A stretch of DNA of 64,000 nucleotides from Arthrobacter sp. efr-133-TYG-118 (GCF_030209755.1 NZ_JARVRH010000027.1:1-64000); one strand, 5' to 3'. Numbered from the stretch's first letter, positions 1-8,534 are shown. Numbers and translations: made by a program. Notes: a model not told the origin generated them from the sequence alone.

Positions 1-283
1 ACCGCGGCTCACTCAGGTACCGGTCCAGGTCCGCAGCCGCGTGCTGGACACGCTCAATGACTGCGCCATCCTCTGCGAGTTCATGCAGTTCCTCGCGGCT
101 GACCAGGCCCAGGAAGGTCATAGGGTCATGATTGCTTTGCTCCCAGGCCTCGGGATTCAGCGCGGAAAACAGTTCACGTGTCGGCAAATGCCACGACCAA
201 CGCAAGTTCTTCGCCAATCGTGCCAGCGGGGCGATTGCTTCCGGCAGAACCGTCCGGACCGTGAACCGTCGAATCGCTTTCAC
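1..283 (-). CDS. glgP: Alpha-glucan (glycogen/maltodextrin) phosphorylase, N-terminal part
   Basis: The first 94 residues are present and the gene runs off the left edge. Reading from a GTG at 283, the protein begins VKAIRRFTVRTVLPE, followed by NLRWSWHLPTRELF and a Leu/Glu-rich segment ending DLDRYLSEPR. This is the DUF3417 N-terminal domain found in long actinobacterial-type glucan phosphorylases. The enzyme releases glucose-1-phosphate from glycogen or maltodextrins in the cytoplasm using pyridoxal phosphate; the catalytic part lies outside the window. An AAGGTGG ribosome binding site lies just before the GTG. The start is chosen on this site and on the conserved KAIRRFTVRT opening. The ATG further upstream is in another frame and ends early. 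Confidence 0.85.
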   Translation of the reverse strand, partial: MKAIRRFTVRTVLPEAIAPLARLAKNLRWSWHLPTRELFSALNPEAWEQSNHDPMTFLGLVSREELHELAEDGAVIERVQHAAADLDRYLSEPR

Positions 284-903
284 TTCCGGCCACCTTCGAA
301 CGCGGACAGGGCCGGTTTGGTCAACGTTTTCATGCGGTGTGCCTCCAAGAGGTTGTTGTGATGATTGGGGAGATGTGGGCTAGGGGTGGGACCCCCGGGG
401 CGCCGGGTGAGGAGGCTTCCGCGGGGACCACCGACGCAGAGCAAGCGCTTACATGCTTTGAGCGGCATCATAGGCTTCACGGGCGCACGGGTCCTGAAAC
501 TCAGACTCAGGCGGCGGTCTCCAGGTTCCGTCCTCGCACTATTCCGGGGCCTGTACTGCCCGGGAACAAGGGGACGCGGTTGCTCGTGGACCCGCTGCGA
601 AAGCTTGGGAATTCCCGTTCCGGGCTACCAAGCACTGGCGTCATCTTCAACACGCAGGACTCGTACCGAATGATTCCAAGCACGACTTACTTCCTTAGTC
701 TCCGGGAACTCTGATCGGTGACCATCCGCCATGTTGTATCAGGAGGAATCTCATCGCCGTTCGTCGACGCGCCTTGTCGACGCGGGTCGATGGCTCGACA
801 GTAGTTGGCGGCGCAACGGTGTGTCAAATGTCACAATCACGTGTGATGGGACCGCGTAATGAACGCGTCGATTTGGCGGGCTGCGCCCGAACGACGCGAT
901 GAT
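284..903. other. 620-bp intergenic region upstream of glgP
   Basis: No convincing gene is seen between the end of the LacI-family regulator gene and the glgP start. Short open frames here have no recognisable protein features. The region should hold the glgP promoter, and it contains a palindromic AAGCGCTT site (described separately). No clear terminator hairpin for the regulator gene was recognised. Confidence 0.5.
439..454. promoter_or_regulatory. Candidate LacI/CcpA-type operator upstream of glgP
   Basis: The palindrome AAGCGCTT lies at 443-450 within GCAAGCGCTTACA, about 160 bp upstream of the glgP start. LacI-family sugar regulators commonly bind palindromes centred on a CG step of this kind. 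A carbohydrate regulator acting on glgP is plausible but inferred only from the motif and from the neighbouring lacI-family gene. Confidence 0.3.
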
Positions 904-1929
904 TTATGGCTGGACGGCGCGTGCCACGGTGGTGCTTCCGCGCAACGTCAGCACCGGCTCAGCGAGCCACTGCAGGGCATCCGCGTCCTCACTCCTGAGG
1001 CGCCGGGAAAGGAATTGCGCCGCCTCGCGCCCCATTACCCTCGGTTCTGCGGACGCTGTGGTCAGGGCGGGCATGAAGCGCTCCGCGGAACCGGCACTGG
1101 TGTTGATCGCGACAATGGAGAGAAACTCGGGGACGAGCCAACCATGGCTCGCCGCAGCACCCAGAAGGCCTGCAGTAGCCGCTTCGTTGATCATCACGAG
1201 TCCGGTTGTTTCCGGAGAATCTTCCAGGATCTGTCCGAACACCTCGCGACCGCCGGCACGTGAGCTCGCGGCTGGGAACAGCCGGGCACTGACCCCGTGT
1301 CGCGACGCGGCGGCTGCCACGGCATCCCACGATCGGACCATCGGGCCGTAGCCGGTGTCCAGGGACTCACGCGAATGCGTCACGAGGCCGATCTCCTTGT
1401 GCCCCAGACTGACGAGGTGCGACACCGCCAGCTCGCCCATGGCTTCAAAATCCGCGTCGACGAATGTCAAGCCAGCGGCATCCGTTGGCCGTCCGATCGT
1501 GACGAATGGAACACCCGTTTCCAGTAGGACTGGAATCCTTTCGTCGAATGACCTGACTTCCATAAGGAGGATTCCATCTACCAGACCCTGGGCAACGATC
1601 CGCTGCATCTCGCCCAGGTCGTCGGGGTCCATTGGCCACAGAAGAAGATGGTATCCGTCGACACGCGCTTGTTCGGCAGCACCTTGAACGTATTCGAATT
1701 CCGTGGTGTTCATCCCTTGCTCCCCGACCGGGAAAATCAAGGAGAGGATGCCGGTCCGCTTGCCGGCCAAACCCTGGGCGAGCAGGTTCGGCGTATAGCC
1801 AAGGTCGGCCATGGCCTTCAGGATGCGCTCGCGCGTTTCGGGTGCAATCGGCCGGACACCGCTGAGGGCATAGGACACAGTGCTCCTGGAAACGCGGGCT
1901 ACCCGCGCAACATCGGCCATGGTTACCAA
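904..1929 (-). CDS. LacI-family transcriptional regulator
   Basis: A cytoplasmic DNA-binding repressor of a sugar-related system; the effector is unknown. Residues 4-50 carry the classic LacI helix-turn-helix (MADVARVARVSRSTVSYALSG) and hinge helix (YTPNLLAQGLAGKRTG). Residues about 60-335 form the periplasmic-binding-protein-like effector domain (Peripla_BP_3 type), with IGLVTHSRES and LVMINEAATAGLL strands. The length of 341 aa is normal. Either the first Met or Met4 could be the start; Met4 gives the usual MADVA opening. The upstream side holds a palindrome (AACCGTAATCGGTT at 2014-2027) and then a decayed transposase, so any divergently transcribed target operon may have been lost. The downstream gene on the same strand is glgP, which suggests but does not prove a role in glucan use. 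Confidence 0.9.
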   Translation of the reverse strand: MVTMADVARVARVSRSTVSYALSGVRPIAPETRERILKAMADLGYTPNLLAQGLAGKRTGILSLIFPVGEQGMNTTEFEYVQGAAEQARVDGYHLLLWPMDPDDLGEMQRIVAQGLVDGILLMEVRSFDERIPVLLETGVPFVTIGRPTDAAGLTFVDADFEAMGELAVSHLVSLGHKEIGLVTHSRESLDTGYGPMVRSWDAVAAAASRHGVSARLFPAASSRAGGREVFGQILEDSPETTGLVMINEAATAGLLGAAASHGWLVPEFLSIVAINTSAGSAERFMPALTTASAEPRVMGREAAQFLSRRLRSEDADALQWLAEPVLTLRGSTTVARAVQP

Positions 1930-2013
1930 GGACTATCCCCCTGTATTGTCGGTGGCTGGTCGGCAATGGACCCGCAAATGACCCGATCCGCCGGACGGTA
2001 ATGCCTCATAGTA

Positions 2014-2027
2014 AACCGTAATCGGTT
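2014..2027. promoter_or_regulatory. Candidate LacI-family operator (autoregulation site)
   Basis: AACCGTAATCGGTT is an inverted repeat (AACCG, 4-nt spacer, CGGTT) 85 bp upstream of the regulator start. It adjoins a TACTAT hexamer (minus strand, 2008-2013) that could be a -10 element. A LacI-type regulator binding here would overlap its own promoter. The assignment is inferred from symmetry and position. Confidence 0.45.
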
Positions 2028-2129
2028 GGCAAAGTGTTGCAGGCGTGCTGAGCCCACTGTTGCATACACTCAACAGCTAAGCGAGCGTGCGGCAAGGGAT
2101 ACCTGGCCCAGGACACGAAAAAGGGAACC

Positions 2130-2644
2130 ACCGCCGGGTGGTGGCCGAGCGCAAGATGTCCTCTCGCCCATCATCGACTTGTTCAATGGAGAAGTTATCT
2201 GCCACACGGTCAACGCCAGCCCGTCCATCGCCATGGTCACAGAGATGCTCAAGAAAGCCTTCCCCAGACTCAGTCCCGAGGAACGTCCTGTGCTGCACTC
2301 GGATCAAGGCGGCAGTACCAAAGCCCTGCCTACCGCCGAATGCTGAGAGAGCGTGGCATCAAACAGTCAATGTCGCGCAAGCAATGTCGCGCAAGGGCAA
2401 CTGCCTGGACAACACAATGGTGGAGAGCTTTTTCGGGCATCTGAAGGAAGAGTTTTACCGCCGCCGGCACTTCGCCTCAATTAGCGAATTCGTGCAAGAA
2501 CTGAACACCTACATCCACTGGTACAACCACGCCCGGAACGAGGAAAGCCTGAACATCCTCAGCCCCGTGCAGTACCGCGCCCAGTTCGGGCAGTCCGCCG
2601 CACCGGCGCTTATTGACAACCGCACAGCCGGCGGATGCACTTAG
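2130..2644 (+). pseudogene. IS3-family (IS150-like) transposase OrfB remnant, frameshifted
   Basis: Fragments of a DDE integrase-core transposase are spread over two frames. One frame opens with VVAERKM. It then shifts to LSPIIDLFNGEVICH and VLHSDQGG (with the Asp of the DDE triad), and shifts back to YRRMLRERGIKQSMSRK and NTMVESFFGHLKEEF (with the catalytic Glu), ending in YIHWYNHARNEES. The N-terminal half and orfA are missing. At least two frame changes are visible, one caused by a 14-bp tandem duplication. The copy is therefore dead. No terminal inverted repeats or target duplication were recognised. Confidence 0.85.
2368..2395 (+). repeat. 14-bp tandem duplication inside the transposase remnant
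   Basis: CAATGTCGCGCAAG is present twice, back to back, at 2368-2381 and 2382-2395. Fourteen is not a multiple of three, so the duplication shifts the frame exactly where the SMSRKGNCLDN motif of IS3 transposases should be continuous. It looks like replication slippage. Confidence 0.85.
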
Positions 2645-2647
2645 CGC

Positions 2648-3259
2648 ATGGGATCCAATGTGACCGATGCGAGGCTCCGAATCACGGGTGGCCTGGTGGT
2701 CATCTCCCTCGCCGTCACATCGCTCTTTATGATTTTGCGTCCGGAGACGGAGATGTTGTTCAGGATCATCCAGGGTCTGATGTGCGCCATCCTGTTTCTG
2801 TGGGCCGCCACGATTCTGGTCGGAAAGACCAAAGCTGGCAGGCTGGTCCTGACCCGACGACGTTGGAAGTATTTCACCCTAGTCGGGGTCGTTGTGGCTG
2901 TGACCACCATGCTCGTAGTCACGTCCGTCATCCAAGCACGGCCGGGCGGCAACGCGGCGCTGCCGTTGTTCCCGGCCATCGTAGGTTTGTTTGTTGCTCA
3001 GCTGTATGAACCGGAAGGCATCGCTCAATTCAAGGCATCAGACCTAAGCGATCGTGATGCCAGAGTTTGGAAGAAGATCGCCATTGTCTCAGCGATTATT
3101 GGAATCAGTCTCGGTTGCATCGCCGGTATAGCCGGAGCGGTCGGTAACGTCTTCGCGCTGCCGCTGCTCCTGCCGATCGCAGTCCTCCTCCTAGCCTCCA
3201 CCGCCATGATCTGGATGATGCTCAGGACGAGGAATCGCCAACAGCGGGCGAAACCGTAG
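2648..3259 (+). CDS. Hypothetical multi-pass membrane protein
   Basis: No family was recognised. The 203-residue product has four to six hydrophobic segments: about 14-33, 38-60, 75-95, 102-120 and a long stretch near 140-195 that probably forms two helices. It ends in a basic tail (RTRNRQQRAKP). The start ATG lies 4 nt after the stop of the transposase remnant and has only a weak ribosome binding site, so expression may depend on upstream transcription. The following gene is also a small membrane protein on the same strand, 79 nt downstream. Confidence 0.65.
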   Translation: MGSNVTDARLRITGGLVVISLAVTSLFMILRPETEMLFRIIQGLMCAILFLWAATILVGKTKAGRLVLTRRRWKYFTLVGVVVAVTTMLVVTSVIQARPGGNAALPLFPAIVGLFVAQLYEPEGIAQFKASDLSDRDARVWKKIAIVSAIIGISLGCIAGIAGAVGNVFALPLLLPIAVLLLASTAMIWMMLRTRNRQQRAKP

Positions 3260-3338
3260 TGCTGAGGCCGGCTGGTACGAGGATGCGAGAATTTCACGAT
3301 GCCTTGTCGAGGTTAGTTGAATCCATGGGAAACAGACA

Positions 3339-3998
3339 ATGAGCGGGATTGACGATCTCATGGCGGCCTCCAACGATCATTGGGCCCATGCCGTCAGAAG
3401 AGCTCAGGGCATCGTGGACAACGGCCTGGGCGAGGTCGTGAAAATCTATTACACGCGCTATTTTCCTGCTGGCCTGGTGATCCTCTTAGCGGCCGGTACC
3501 GGGGCTGGGATCCTGGTTTCCGGGGGCGCCTTGGCGACCTGGGAGTCCAATTTGGTGTTCGGGTTCCTCCTCGCGGTGCTCGGTGTCTTGATCGGCGGCC
3601 TGGTCTACAACGCGAAGAGAGTGGTGCCCGCAGCCAATTTCGGAAGGGTGGACGTGCTGCTATCGCTTGAGAGCGAGGAGCGAAAGCAGATCCGCCGTCA
3701 GATCGCGGGGAAGGCAGCCATAGATCTGGAACATCTTGTGGTGACCCGGGCTGCCGCGGTGCAGCTCCGAAAGGGCCTTGCCACGCAACTGCTTCTGGCG
3801 CCGTGGTTTCCGCTCGTCTTCATTCCTCAATCCGTGAACTTTGCCTTGCACGGTGATAGTCCAGCAGCATGGTTTATGGCAAGTGGCGTTGTTGTCTTAG
3901 CGATCGCCATCGTGTTTCTCGTCCGTGACTTCCGGCGGGCGGGCCGGTTCCTGGCACGCACGGCGGAACAGGTAGTCTCCGGTCACGAATCTTTTTGA
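3339..3998 (+). CDS. Hypothetical membrane protein
   Basis: The 219-residue product has two N-terminal transmembrane helices (about 44-62 and 70-92) and a charged central cytoplasmic-type segment (about 100-145, including ESEERKQIRRQIAGKAA). Two more helices follow (about 155-170 and 178-198), then a basic C-terminus. The layout suggests a paired-hairpin membrane protein. No catalytic motif or family was recognised. It follows another unknown membrane protein, and the two may belong together. Confidence 0.65.
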   Translation: MSGIDDLMAASNDHWAHAVRRAQGIVDNGLGEVVKIYYTRYFPAGLVILLAAGTGAGILVSGGALATWESNLVFGFLLAVLGVLIGGLVYNAKRVVPAANFGRVDVLLSLESEERKQIRRQIAGKAAIDLEHLVVTRAAAVQLRKGLATQLLLAPWFPLVFIPQSVNFALHGDSPAAWFMASGVVVLAIAIVFLVRDFRRAGRFLARTAEQVVSGHESF

Positions 3999-4189
3999 GG
4001 TGGCTCTGGCAAGGCAGCGGTCCCCCGTGATGTGACGAAGAAAGGAGGGCTCCATCGGAATAGCCGACAGGGCCCTCCTCGAGTCAGCAGCAACGTCGGA
4101 GCGAACAGACCCATAAGCTGGAGTCACCGCTTAATTGTGGTTCCGACTTTTGGGGTGCACTTCACAGCGGGGTGGCTCTTTCAATTCGA

Positions 4190-4239
4190 AAAACTGAGGC
4201 CTTGCTTGGAACATGAACCTACGTTCCAGGCAAGGCCTC
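4190..4239 (-). terminator. Rho-independent terminator downstream of tRNA-Ala
   Basis: Read on the minus strand, arms at 4239-4223 and 4212-4196 pair in 16 of 17 positions (GAGGCCTTGCCTGGAAC), with a 10-nt loop and an AGTTTTTC tail. It directly follows the tRNA-Ala gene. Confidence 0.85.
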
Positions 4240-4241
4240 TA

Positions 4242-4317
4242 TGGTGGAGCTGAGGGGACTCGAACCCCTGACCCCCTGCATGCCATGCAGGTGCGCTACC
4301 AGCTGCGCCACAGCCCC
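4242..4317 (-). tRNA. tRNA-Ala(GGC)
   Basis: A full cloverleaf is readable on the minus strand. The acceptor GGGGCTG pairs with CAGCTCC, with one G-T wobble. The anticodon arm is CCTGC / ATGGCAT / GCAGG, giving anticodon GGC with T33. The T arm contains GGTTCGAGTCC. The discriminator base is A and the CCA is encoded (4244-4242). Confidence 0.95.
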
Positions 4318-4460
4318 ATATTCTCGCTGCTCCGCGAACCGTGAACTGGCTGGAAAATCTCCTCCAGTTTTCGGATTCCTCCGAAGCAACTCAAATATCT
4401 TAGAACAGCATTTCCGAAAATTCCAAATCGGGCATATTCAGTTGGTTCGTGCCTTAAAGC

Positions 4461-4859
4461 CTAGGATTCCTCGACGGCAGGAGCTTTCGCCGAGGCGTCG
4501 TCACCGAGGTCCAGGTCCACTACCGGGCAGTCTTTCCACAGGCGTTCCAAGGCGTAGAAGACCCTGTCCTCGGAGTGCTGGACGTGCACCACGATGTCGG
4601 CGTAGTCCAACAGGACCCAGCGTCCCTCGGAACGCCCTTCGCGGCGGACCGGGCGCAGATCCTGCTTGAGAAGCTCTTCCTCGATGCCGTCGACGATGGC
4701 ATTGACCTGGCGTTCGGTCGGGGCCGAAGCGATGAGGAAGACGTCAGTCAGTGCCAGACGTTCGCTGACATCCAGGGCGATGATGTCCTCGGCCAGCTTG
4801 TCCGCTGCCGCGCGGGCGGCGTGGCGGGCCAAGAGGACGGATTGTTCATGTGCAGTCAT
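4461..4859 (-). CDS. rsfS: Ribosome silencing factor RsfS
   Basis: Binds L14 on the 50S subunit and blocks joining with 30S, lowering translation when nutrients are short. The 132-residue product matches the family over its length: AADKLAEDIIALDVSERLALTDVFLIASAPTERQ, then DYADIVVHVQHSEDRVFYALERLW. An acidic tail follows. The start is the ATG at 4859, with AAGGAG at good spacing; an upstream in-frame Met gives an unconserved extension. As is usual, it lies downstream of nadD, here with one extra gene between them, and it ends the obgE-proBA-nadD block before tRNA-Ala. Confidence 0.93.
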   Translation of the reverse strand: MTAHEQSVLLARHAARAAADKLAEDIIALDVSERLALTDVFLIASAPTERQVNAIVDGIEEELLKQDLRPVRREGRSEGRWVLLDYADIVVHVQHSEDRVFYALERLWKDCPVVDLDLGDDASAKAPAVEES

Positions 4860-4922
4860 GGGACTCCTTGTATGCGGCTTCGAGAATAGACGAAGCCTGT
4901 TTGGTGGCAAAAGCCTTTGTGG

Positions 4923-6167
4923 TCAGCGGGAAAGTCCGCTGGTGATCATGATGATGCCCGCAATCAGCGCGATCGCTCCGATGCCAACGAGTCCCAGGAC
5001 CAGAAGTCGTGTACGCTGGGCGCGCCCAAGTCCCGCCGTCGCGGCGTCGAGCGGTTCAAGTCCGTAAGCCGAACTTGCCGAAATGGGCGGATGTTCGGCC
5101 GCTTCCGCGAACGCTTCGCCATCTGGTTCGGAGGCCGACGCCGGGCGTCGACCTGCCGCTTTCGCGGCGGCTTCCGCCCGCGCCAGCACTCCTGCTCGGC
5201 CGCGCAGGCTGCGTGGCTTGCCCGACGCCGACTGCCCGGGCTTCAGTTTCGGCGCAGGGGAGGTCACGAGAGGAACAAAGGTAGTGCCGGGCGGCTTCAT
5301 GACGGGACGCTCGAGTCCCGGAACCTTCACGAATTCCAGGGGCGTCACCATGGCCAGGTTGCTGGCCACGGAGGGTTCAGCACGGACCGGACCAGCAGGA
5401 CGGCTGTTTTGCTCGGCGAGCTTCTGCTTGGCGATTGCCCTCTTGTTGAGGATCGCCTCGCGTTCAGCCTGGGCGATTTGGTCAGCCAAGGCCTCTGGAT
5501 CCGCCGGCTCAACGTCGTTGCCGGGAACCCCGGATTCAACGGCCGGGACTTTCTGCACCGCTGATTCCATTGCCGCGATGTGCTCAAGCTTGTTGGACTG
5601 ATTGTTCGCTTGGGCGGCCAAAAGCTCACGGGCCATCAAGGCCTGCTCCACCGTCATTTCCGGGGCCCCGGGAGGAGGGCCTGCCGTGACGCGGACACCG
5701 CCGCCAGGCGATACGCCCGGGCGATCCGAACCGGGCTGCCGCTTGCCGGCAGTCTGGACAGGGATGTTGGATGTCCTGGGCGCGGATCCCGGTGCAGCGA
5801 CAACGGGGATCGCCGAAGTGCCCGGGGCGACTTCTTCCTGCAATTGCTGCAGGCGCAACTGACGGCGCGTGGGTGGACCGCCGCGGGAAAGCTGTTGCTC
5901 CTTTTCCGCGAGTTCCTTGATGGCGCGGAGGGCGGCGCGGTCGCGTGCACGCGCCTGGGAAGAACGTTCTGAGGCGGATTTGGCGTCCAGTGGAGCATCG
6001 GCCACCCGGCGCACCCGATTGACCGAAGCGCCGCCGGACGCCTGGTTGGCGTCGTCGGAGGTAGCAGCCTCGGCTGCTGCGGGACGTGCGCCGGTTTCTT
6101 CCAGGCGCGCGTCCCGGGCTCGTCGAAGCTCGCGCCGGCTAGGGATGGGGGGCTGTTCCTGGCTCAT
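4923..6167 (-). CDS. Hypothetical, largely disordered protein with a C-terminal membrane anchor
   Basis: The 414-residue product lies between nadD and rsfS. It starts MSQEQPPIPSRRELRRARDARLEE, continues as an Ala/Pro/Arg/Glu-rich low-complexity region with short helical patches (for example ALRAIKELAEKEQQL near 85), and ends in one hydrophobic helix (about 388-410, LLVLGLVGIGAIALIAGIIMI). This predicts a tail-anchored or single-pass membrane protein with a long cytoplasmic part. The start is 7 nt after the nadD stop, so it is almost certainly co-transcribed with nadD. No enzyme motif is visible and the function is unknown. Confidence 0.75.
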   Translation of the reverse strand: MSQEQPPIPSRRELRRARDARLEETGARPAAAEAATSDDANQASGGASVNRVRRVADAPLDAKSASERSSQARARDRAALRAIKELAEKEQQLSRGGPPTRRQLRLQQLQEEVAPGTSAIPVVAAPGSAPRTSNIPVQTAGKRQPGSDRPGVSPGGGVRVTAGPPPGAPEMTVEQALMARELLAAQANNQSNKLEHIAAMESAVQKVPAVESGVPGNDVEPADPEALADQIAQAEREAILNKRAIAKQKLAEQNSRPAGPVRAEPSVASNLAMVTPLEFVKVPGLERPVMKPPGTTFVPLVTSPAPKLKPGQSASGKPRSLRGRAGVLARAEAAAKAAGRRPASASEPDGEAFAEAAEHPPISASSAYGLEPLDAATAGLGRAQRTRLLVLGLVGIGAIALIAGIIMITSGLSR

Positions 6168-6174
6168 TCAAAAC

Positions 6175-6804
6175 TCACTCGGTACGGGCTTGGTGTTCTG
6201 GTCCGGTCATAGCATGCAGGGGCTCCCCCATGCCGGGTTTGCCCGAGTACAGCTTGTATTTGGCGATGTACTGCACTACTCCATCAGGTACGAGGTACCA
6301 GACCGGATTGCCTGCACCCACGCGGGCGCGGCAATCCGTCGAAGAAATCGCCATAGCGGGCACTTCCAACAGACTGACGTCCTCCCTGCCCATGCCATCA
6401 AGAACATGACCAGGCCGGGTGACACCGACAAAATGCGCCAAGGACCAAAGCTCGTCGACATCTTTCCAGGACAGGATCTGCGCCAGGGCGTCCGCGCCCG
6501 TGATGAAGAACAGGTCCGCTTCCGGCCGCTGGGTCCGGAGATCCCGCAGGGTGTCGATGGTGAACGTGGGACCGGGACGGTCCACGTCCACCCGGCTCAC
6601 CGTGAAATTGGGGTTGGAAGCCGTAGCAATGACCGTCATCAAGTACCGGTGCTCGGCTTCACTGACCTGCTTGTGCGATTTTTGCCAGGGCTGTCCTGTG
6701 GGCACGAAGACCACCTCATCCAGGCGGAACTTGGCAGCAACCTCACTGGCAGCTACCAAGTGGCCGTGGTGAATGGGATCGAAGGTCCCACCCATCACGC
6801 CCAA
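6175..6804 (-). CDS. nadD: Nicotinate-nucleotide adenylyltransferase NadD
   Basis: Transfers AMP from ATP to nicotinate mononucleotide, forming deamido-NAD in NAD synthesis. The nucleotidyltransferase signature GVMGGTFDPIHHGHLVAASEVA is near the N-terminus, followed by VFVPTGQPWQK and the C-terminal AISSTDCRARV (ISSTxIR-type) motif. The start is uncertain. The open frame runs up to an ATG at 6957, but that would overlap the upstream gene by over 100 nt. A TTG at 6804 gives 209 aa, the usual size. Just after the upstream stop there is an ATT (6849) and, earlier, a GTC (6858) where relatives may have GTG. The enzyme assignment itself is firm. Confidence 0.93.
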   Translation of the reverse strand: MGVMGGTFDPIHHGHLVAASEVAAKFRLDEVVFVPTGQPWQKSHKQVSEAEHRYLMTVIATASNPNFTVSRVDVDRPGPTFTIDTLRDLRTQRPEADLFFITGADALAQILSWKDVDELWSLAHFVGVTRPGHVLDGMGREDVSLLEVPAMAISSTDCRARVGAGNPVWYLVPDGVVQYIAKYKLYSGKPGMGEPLHAMTGPEHQARTE

Positions 6805-6850
6805 GCGAAGTCGGCGCCCCGTTTCCTCGAAGGGTTTTGCGGCGGAAATG

Positions 6851-7084
6851 TTAGTGACCCAGCCCTGGGTGCTTGGCCGGGTGCTGGCGGTGCGGATCCG
6901 AGTGCTCGTCGACGGCGTCGTGACGGTTGCCGAGGTTCGTGTAGGAGACTGCCACAAACATCAGGACCAGGAGGATGGAGAAGATGGTGATGCCGAAGAC
7001 GATAGGAGGAGCCCACAACGGCGCCGGCGCCTCGCTCTCGCCCCCTTGAGCGAGAATGGAAATGGCGATCTGCTGAAACTGCAT
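6851..7084 (-). CDS. Small single-pass membrane protein upstream of nadD
   Basis: The 77-residue product begins MQFQQIAISILAQGGES and has one strong transmembrane helix (about residues 28-48, IVFGITIFSILLVLMFVAVSY). A His/Asp-rich hydrophilic tail follows (NRHDAVDEHSDPHRQHPAKH). No enzymatic motif is seen. It sits between proA and nadD on the same strand, and its stop falls within the region where nadD translation must begin, so the two may be coupled. Confidence 0.7.
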   Translation of the reverse strand: MQFQQIAISILAQGGESEAPAPLWAPPIVFGITIFSILLVLMFVAVSYTNLGNRHDAVDEHSDPHRQHPAKHPGLGH

Positions 7085-7163
7085 TTTCTCCCCTAGCGGT
7101 TCAAAGGATTTCGACGGCGGATCCTCCCACCGTTCAGGACTTCTGTTCTATGTTACAGCGTCG

Positions 7164-8534
7164 CTAGCTGCGGACCTGGCCTTCACCCTGGACAATCCAC
7201 TTCGTGGTGGTCAACTCCGTGAGACCCATCGGACCGCGTGCGTGCAGCTTCTGGGTAGAGATTCCTACCTCTGCACCGAGGCCGAGCTCGCCTCCGTCGG
7301 TGAAACGCGTGGAAGCGTTCACGATGACCGCTGCAGAGTCGATGTCCGCAATGAACTTCTCGGCGTTCGCCAGGTTGTTCGTCAGGATGGCCTCCGTGTG
7401 GCCCGTCGACCATTTGCGGATGTGCGCGACCGCCTCGTCGAGGTTGTCCACCATGGCAACGGCGAGGTCGAGGTCCATGTATTCCGTGGCCCAATCGGCG
7501 TCGTCGGCAGGCACTGTATCCACGGAGCCGGACAGCGCCGCTTGAATCCTGGGATCGACGTGCAGGGTGACACCGGCAGAGCGCAAGGCGGTCGCGACGG
7601 CGGGCAGCACAGTGGATTTCGCGTGAACCAGGAGAGTCTCGACAGTGTTGCAAACGCTGGGACGCTGGGTCTTGGCGTTAAGCAGGATATCGACGGCCAT
7701 CTCTTCGCTGGCGGACTCATCGATGAAGATATGCACATTGCCTTCGCCGGTCTCAATGACGGGCACGGAAGAGTTGTTGACCACAGTCTGAATCAGGTCC
7801 CGTCCACCCCGGGGAATCAGCACGTCCACCCGGCCGCGGGCACGCATCAGGACGTTCGCGCCCTCTCGGCCGAATTGGTCCACGCTCTGGACGGCGTCGG
7901 CCGGCAGCCCAACGGATTCCAGCGCATCGCGGAGGATGGTCACAAGGGCTGCGTTGGTGTGGGCAGCAGCCGATCCGCCGCGCAGGATCACCGCATTGCC
8001 GCTCTTCAAGGCGAGCCCGGCGATGTCAACCGTAACGTTGGGGCGGGCCTCGTAGATCGCCGCGACTACTCCCATGGGCACGTTGACCTGGCGCAAGCGC
8101 AGTCCGTTGGGCAGGGTCTGGCCCCGGACGACGTTGCCCACGGGATCCGGCAGGCCCGCCAGGTTTTCAAGGGCCGCCACAAGGCCGTCGATGCGGGCAG
8201 GAGTCAGGGTCAGGCGGTCCAGCATGGCAGCGGAGGTTCCGTTGTTGCGGCCAGACTCAACATCCTTGGCGTTGGCAGCGAGGATGGACCCCTGCTGTTC
8301 CCGGAGAGCCGCGCCGATAGCGTGCAGGGCGCGGTCCTTCCAGGCACGGTTCGCCTGGGCCATGTGCCGCGCGGCTTGCCGTGAGCGGTCCGCAATCGAA
8401 TGCACGGCCGCCTCCACTTGCTCGGTGGTGAGCGGCGTGTTTCCCGTCTCCGGAGTTTCCGGCACCTGGGCGGCATTGCCGGAAGCCAGGGCGTCAGTCA
8501 TCACAGGAGAATCAGGGGTAAGGGCCTCAGTCAT
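7164..8534 (-). CDS. proA: Glutamate-5-semialdehyde dehydrogenase (gamma-glutamyl phosphate reductase)
   Basis: NADPH-dependent reduction of gamma-glutamyl phosphate to glutamate-5-semialdehyde, the second step of proline synthesis. The aldehyde-dehydrogenase-like fold is clear: MGVVAAIYEARPNVTVD, GNAVILRGGSAA, LIPRGGRDLIQ, and the catalytic cysteine in RPSVCNTVETLLVH near residue 295. The C-terminus has FTDGGELGLGAEVGIST and GPMGLTELTTTKW. The 456-aa length includes a 30-40 residue N-terminal extension beyond the usual enzyme. Its start overlaps the proB stop by 4 nt (ATGA), so the two are translationally coupled. Confidence 0.97.
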   Translation of the reverse strand: MTEALTPDSPVMTDALASGNAAQVPETPETGNTPLTTEQVEAAVHSIADRSRQAARHMAQANRAWKDRALHAIGAALREQQGSILAANAKDVESGRNNGTSAAMLDRLTLTPARIDGLVAALENLAGLPDPVGNVVRGQTLPNGLRLRQVNVPMGVVAAIYEARPNVTVDIAGLALKSGNAVILRGGSAAAHTNAALVTILRDALESVGLPADAVQSVDQFGREGANVLMRARGRVDVLIPRGGRDLIQTVVNNSSVPVIETGEGNVHIFIDESASEEMAVDILLNAKTQRPSVCNTVETLLVHAKSTVLPAVATALRSAGVTLHVDPRIQAALSGSVDTVPADDADWATEYMDLDLAVAMVDNLDEAVAHIRKWSTGHTEAILTNNLANAEKFIADIDSAAVIVNASTRFTDGGELGLGAEVGISTQKLHARGPMGLTELTTTKWIVQGEGQVRS

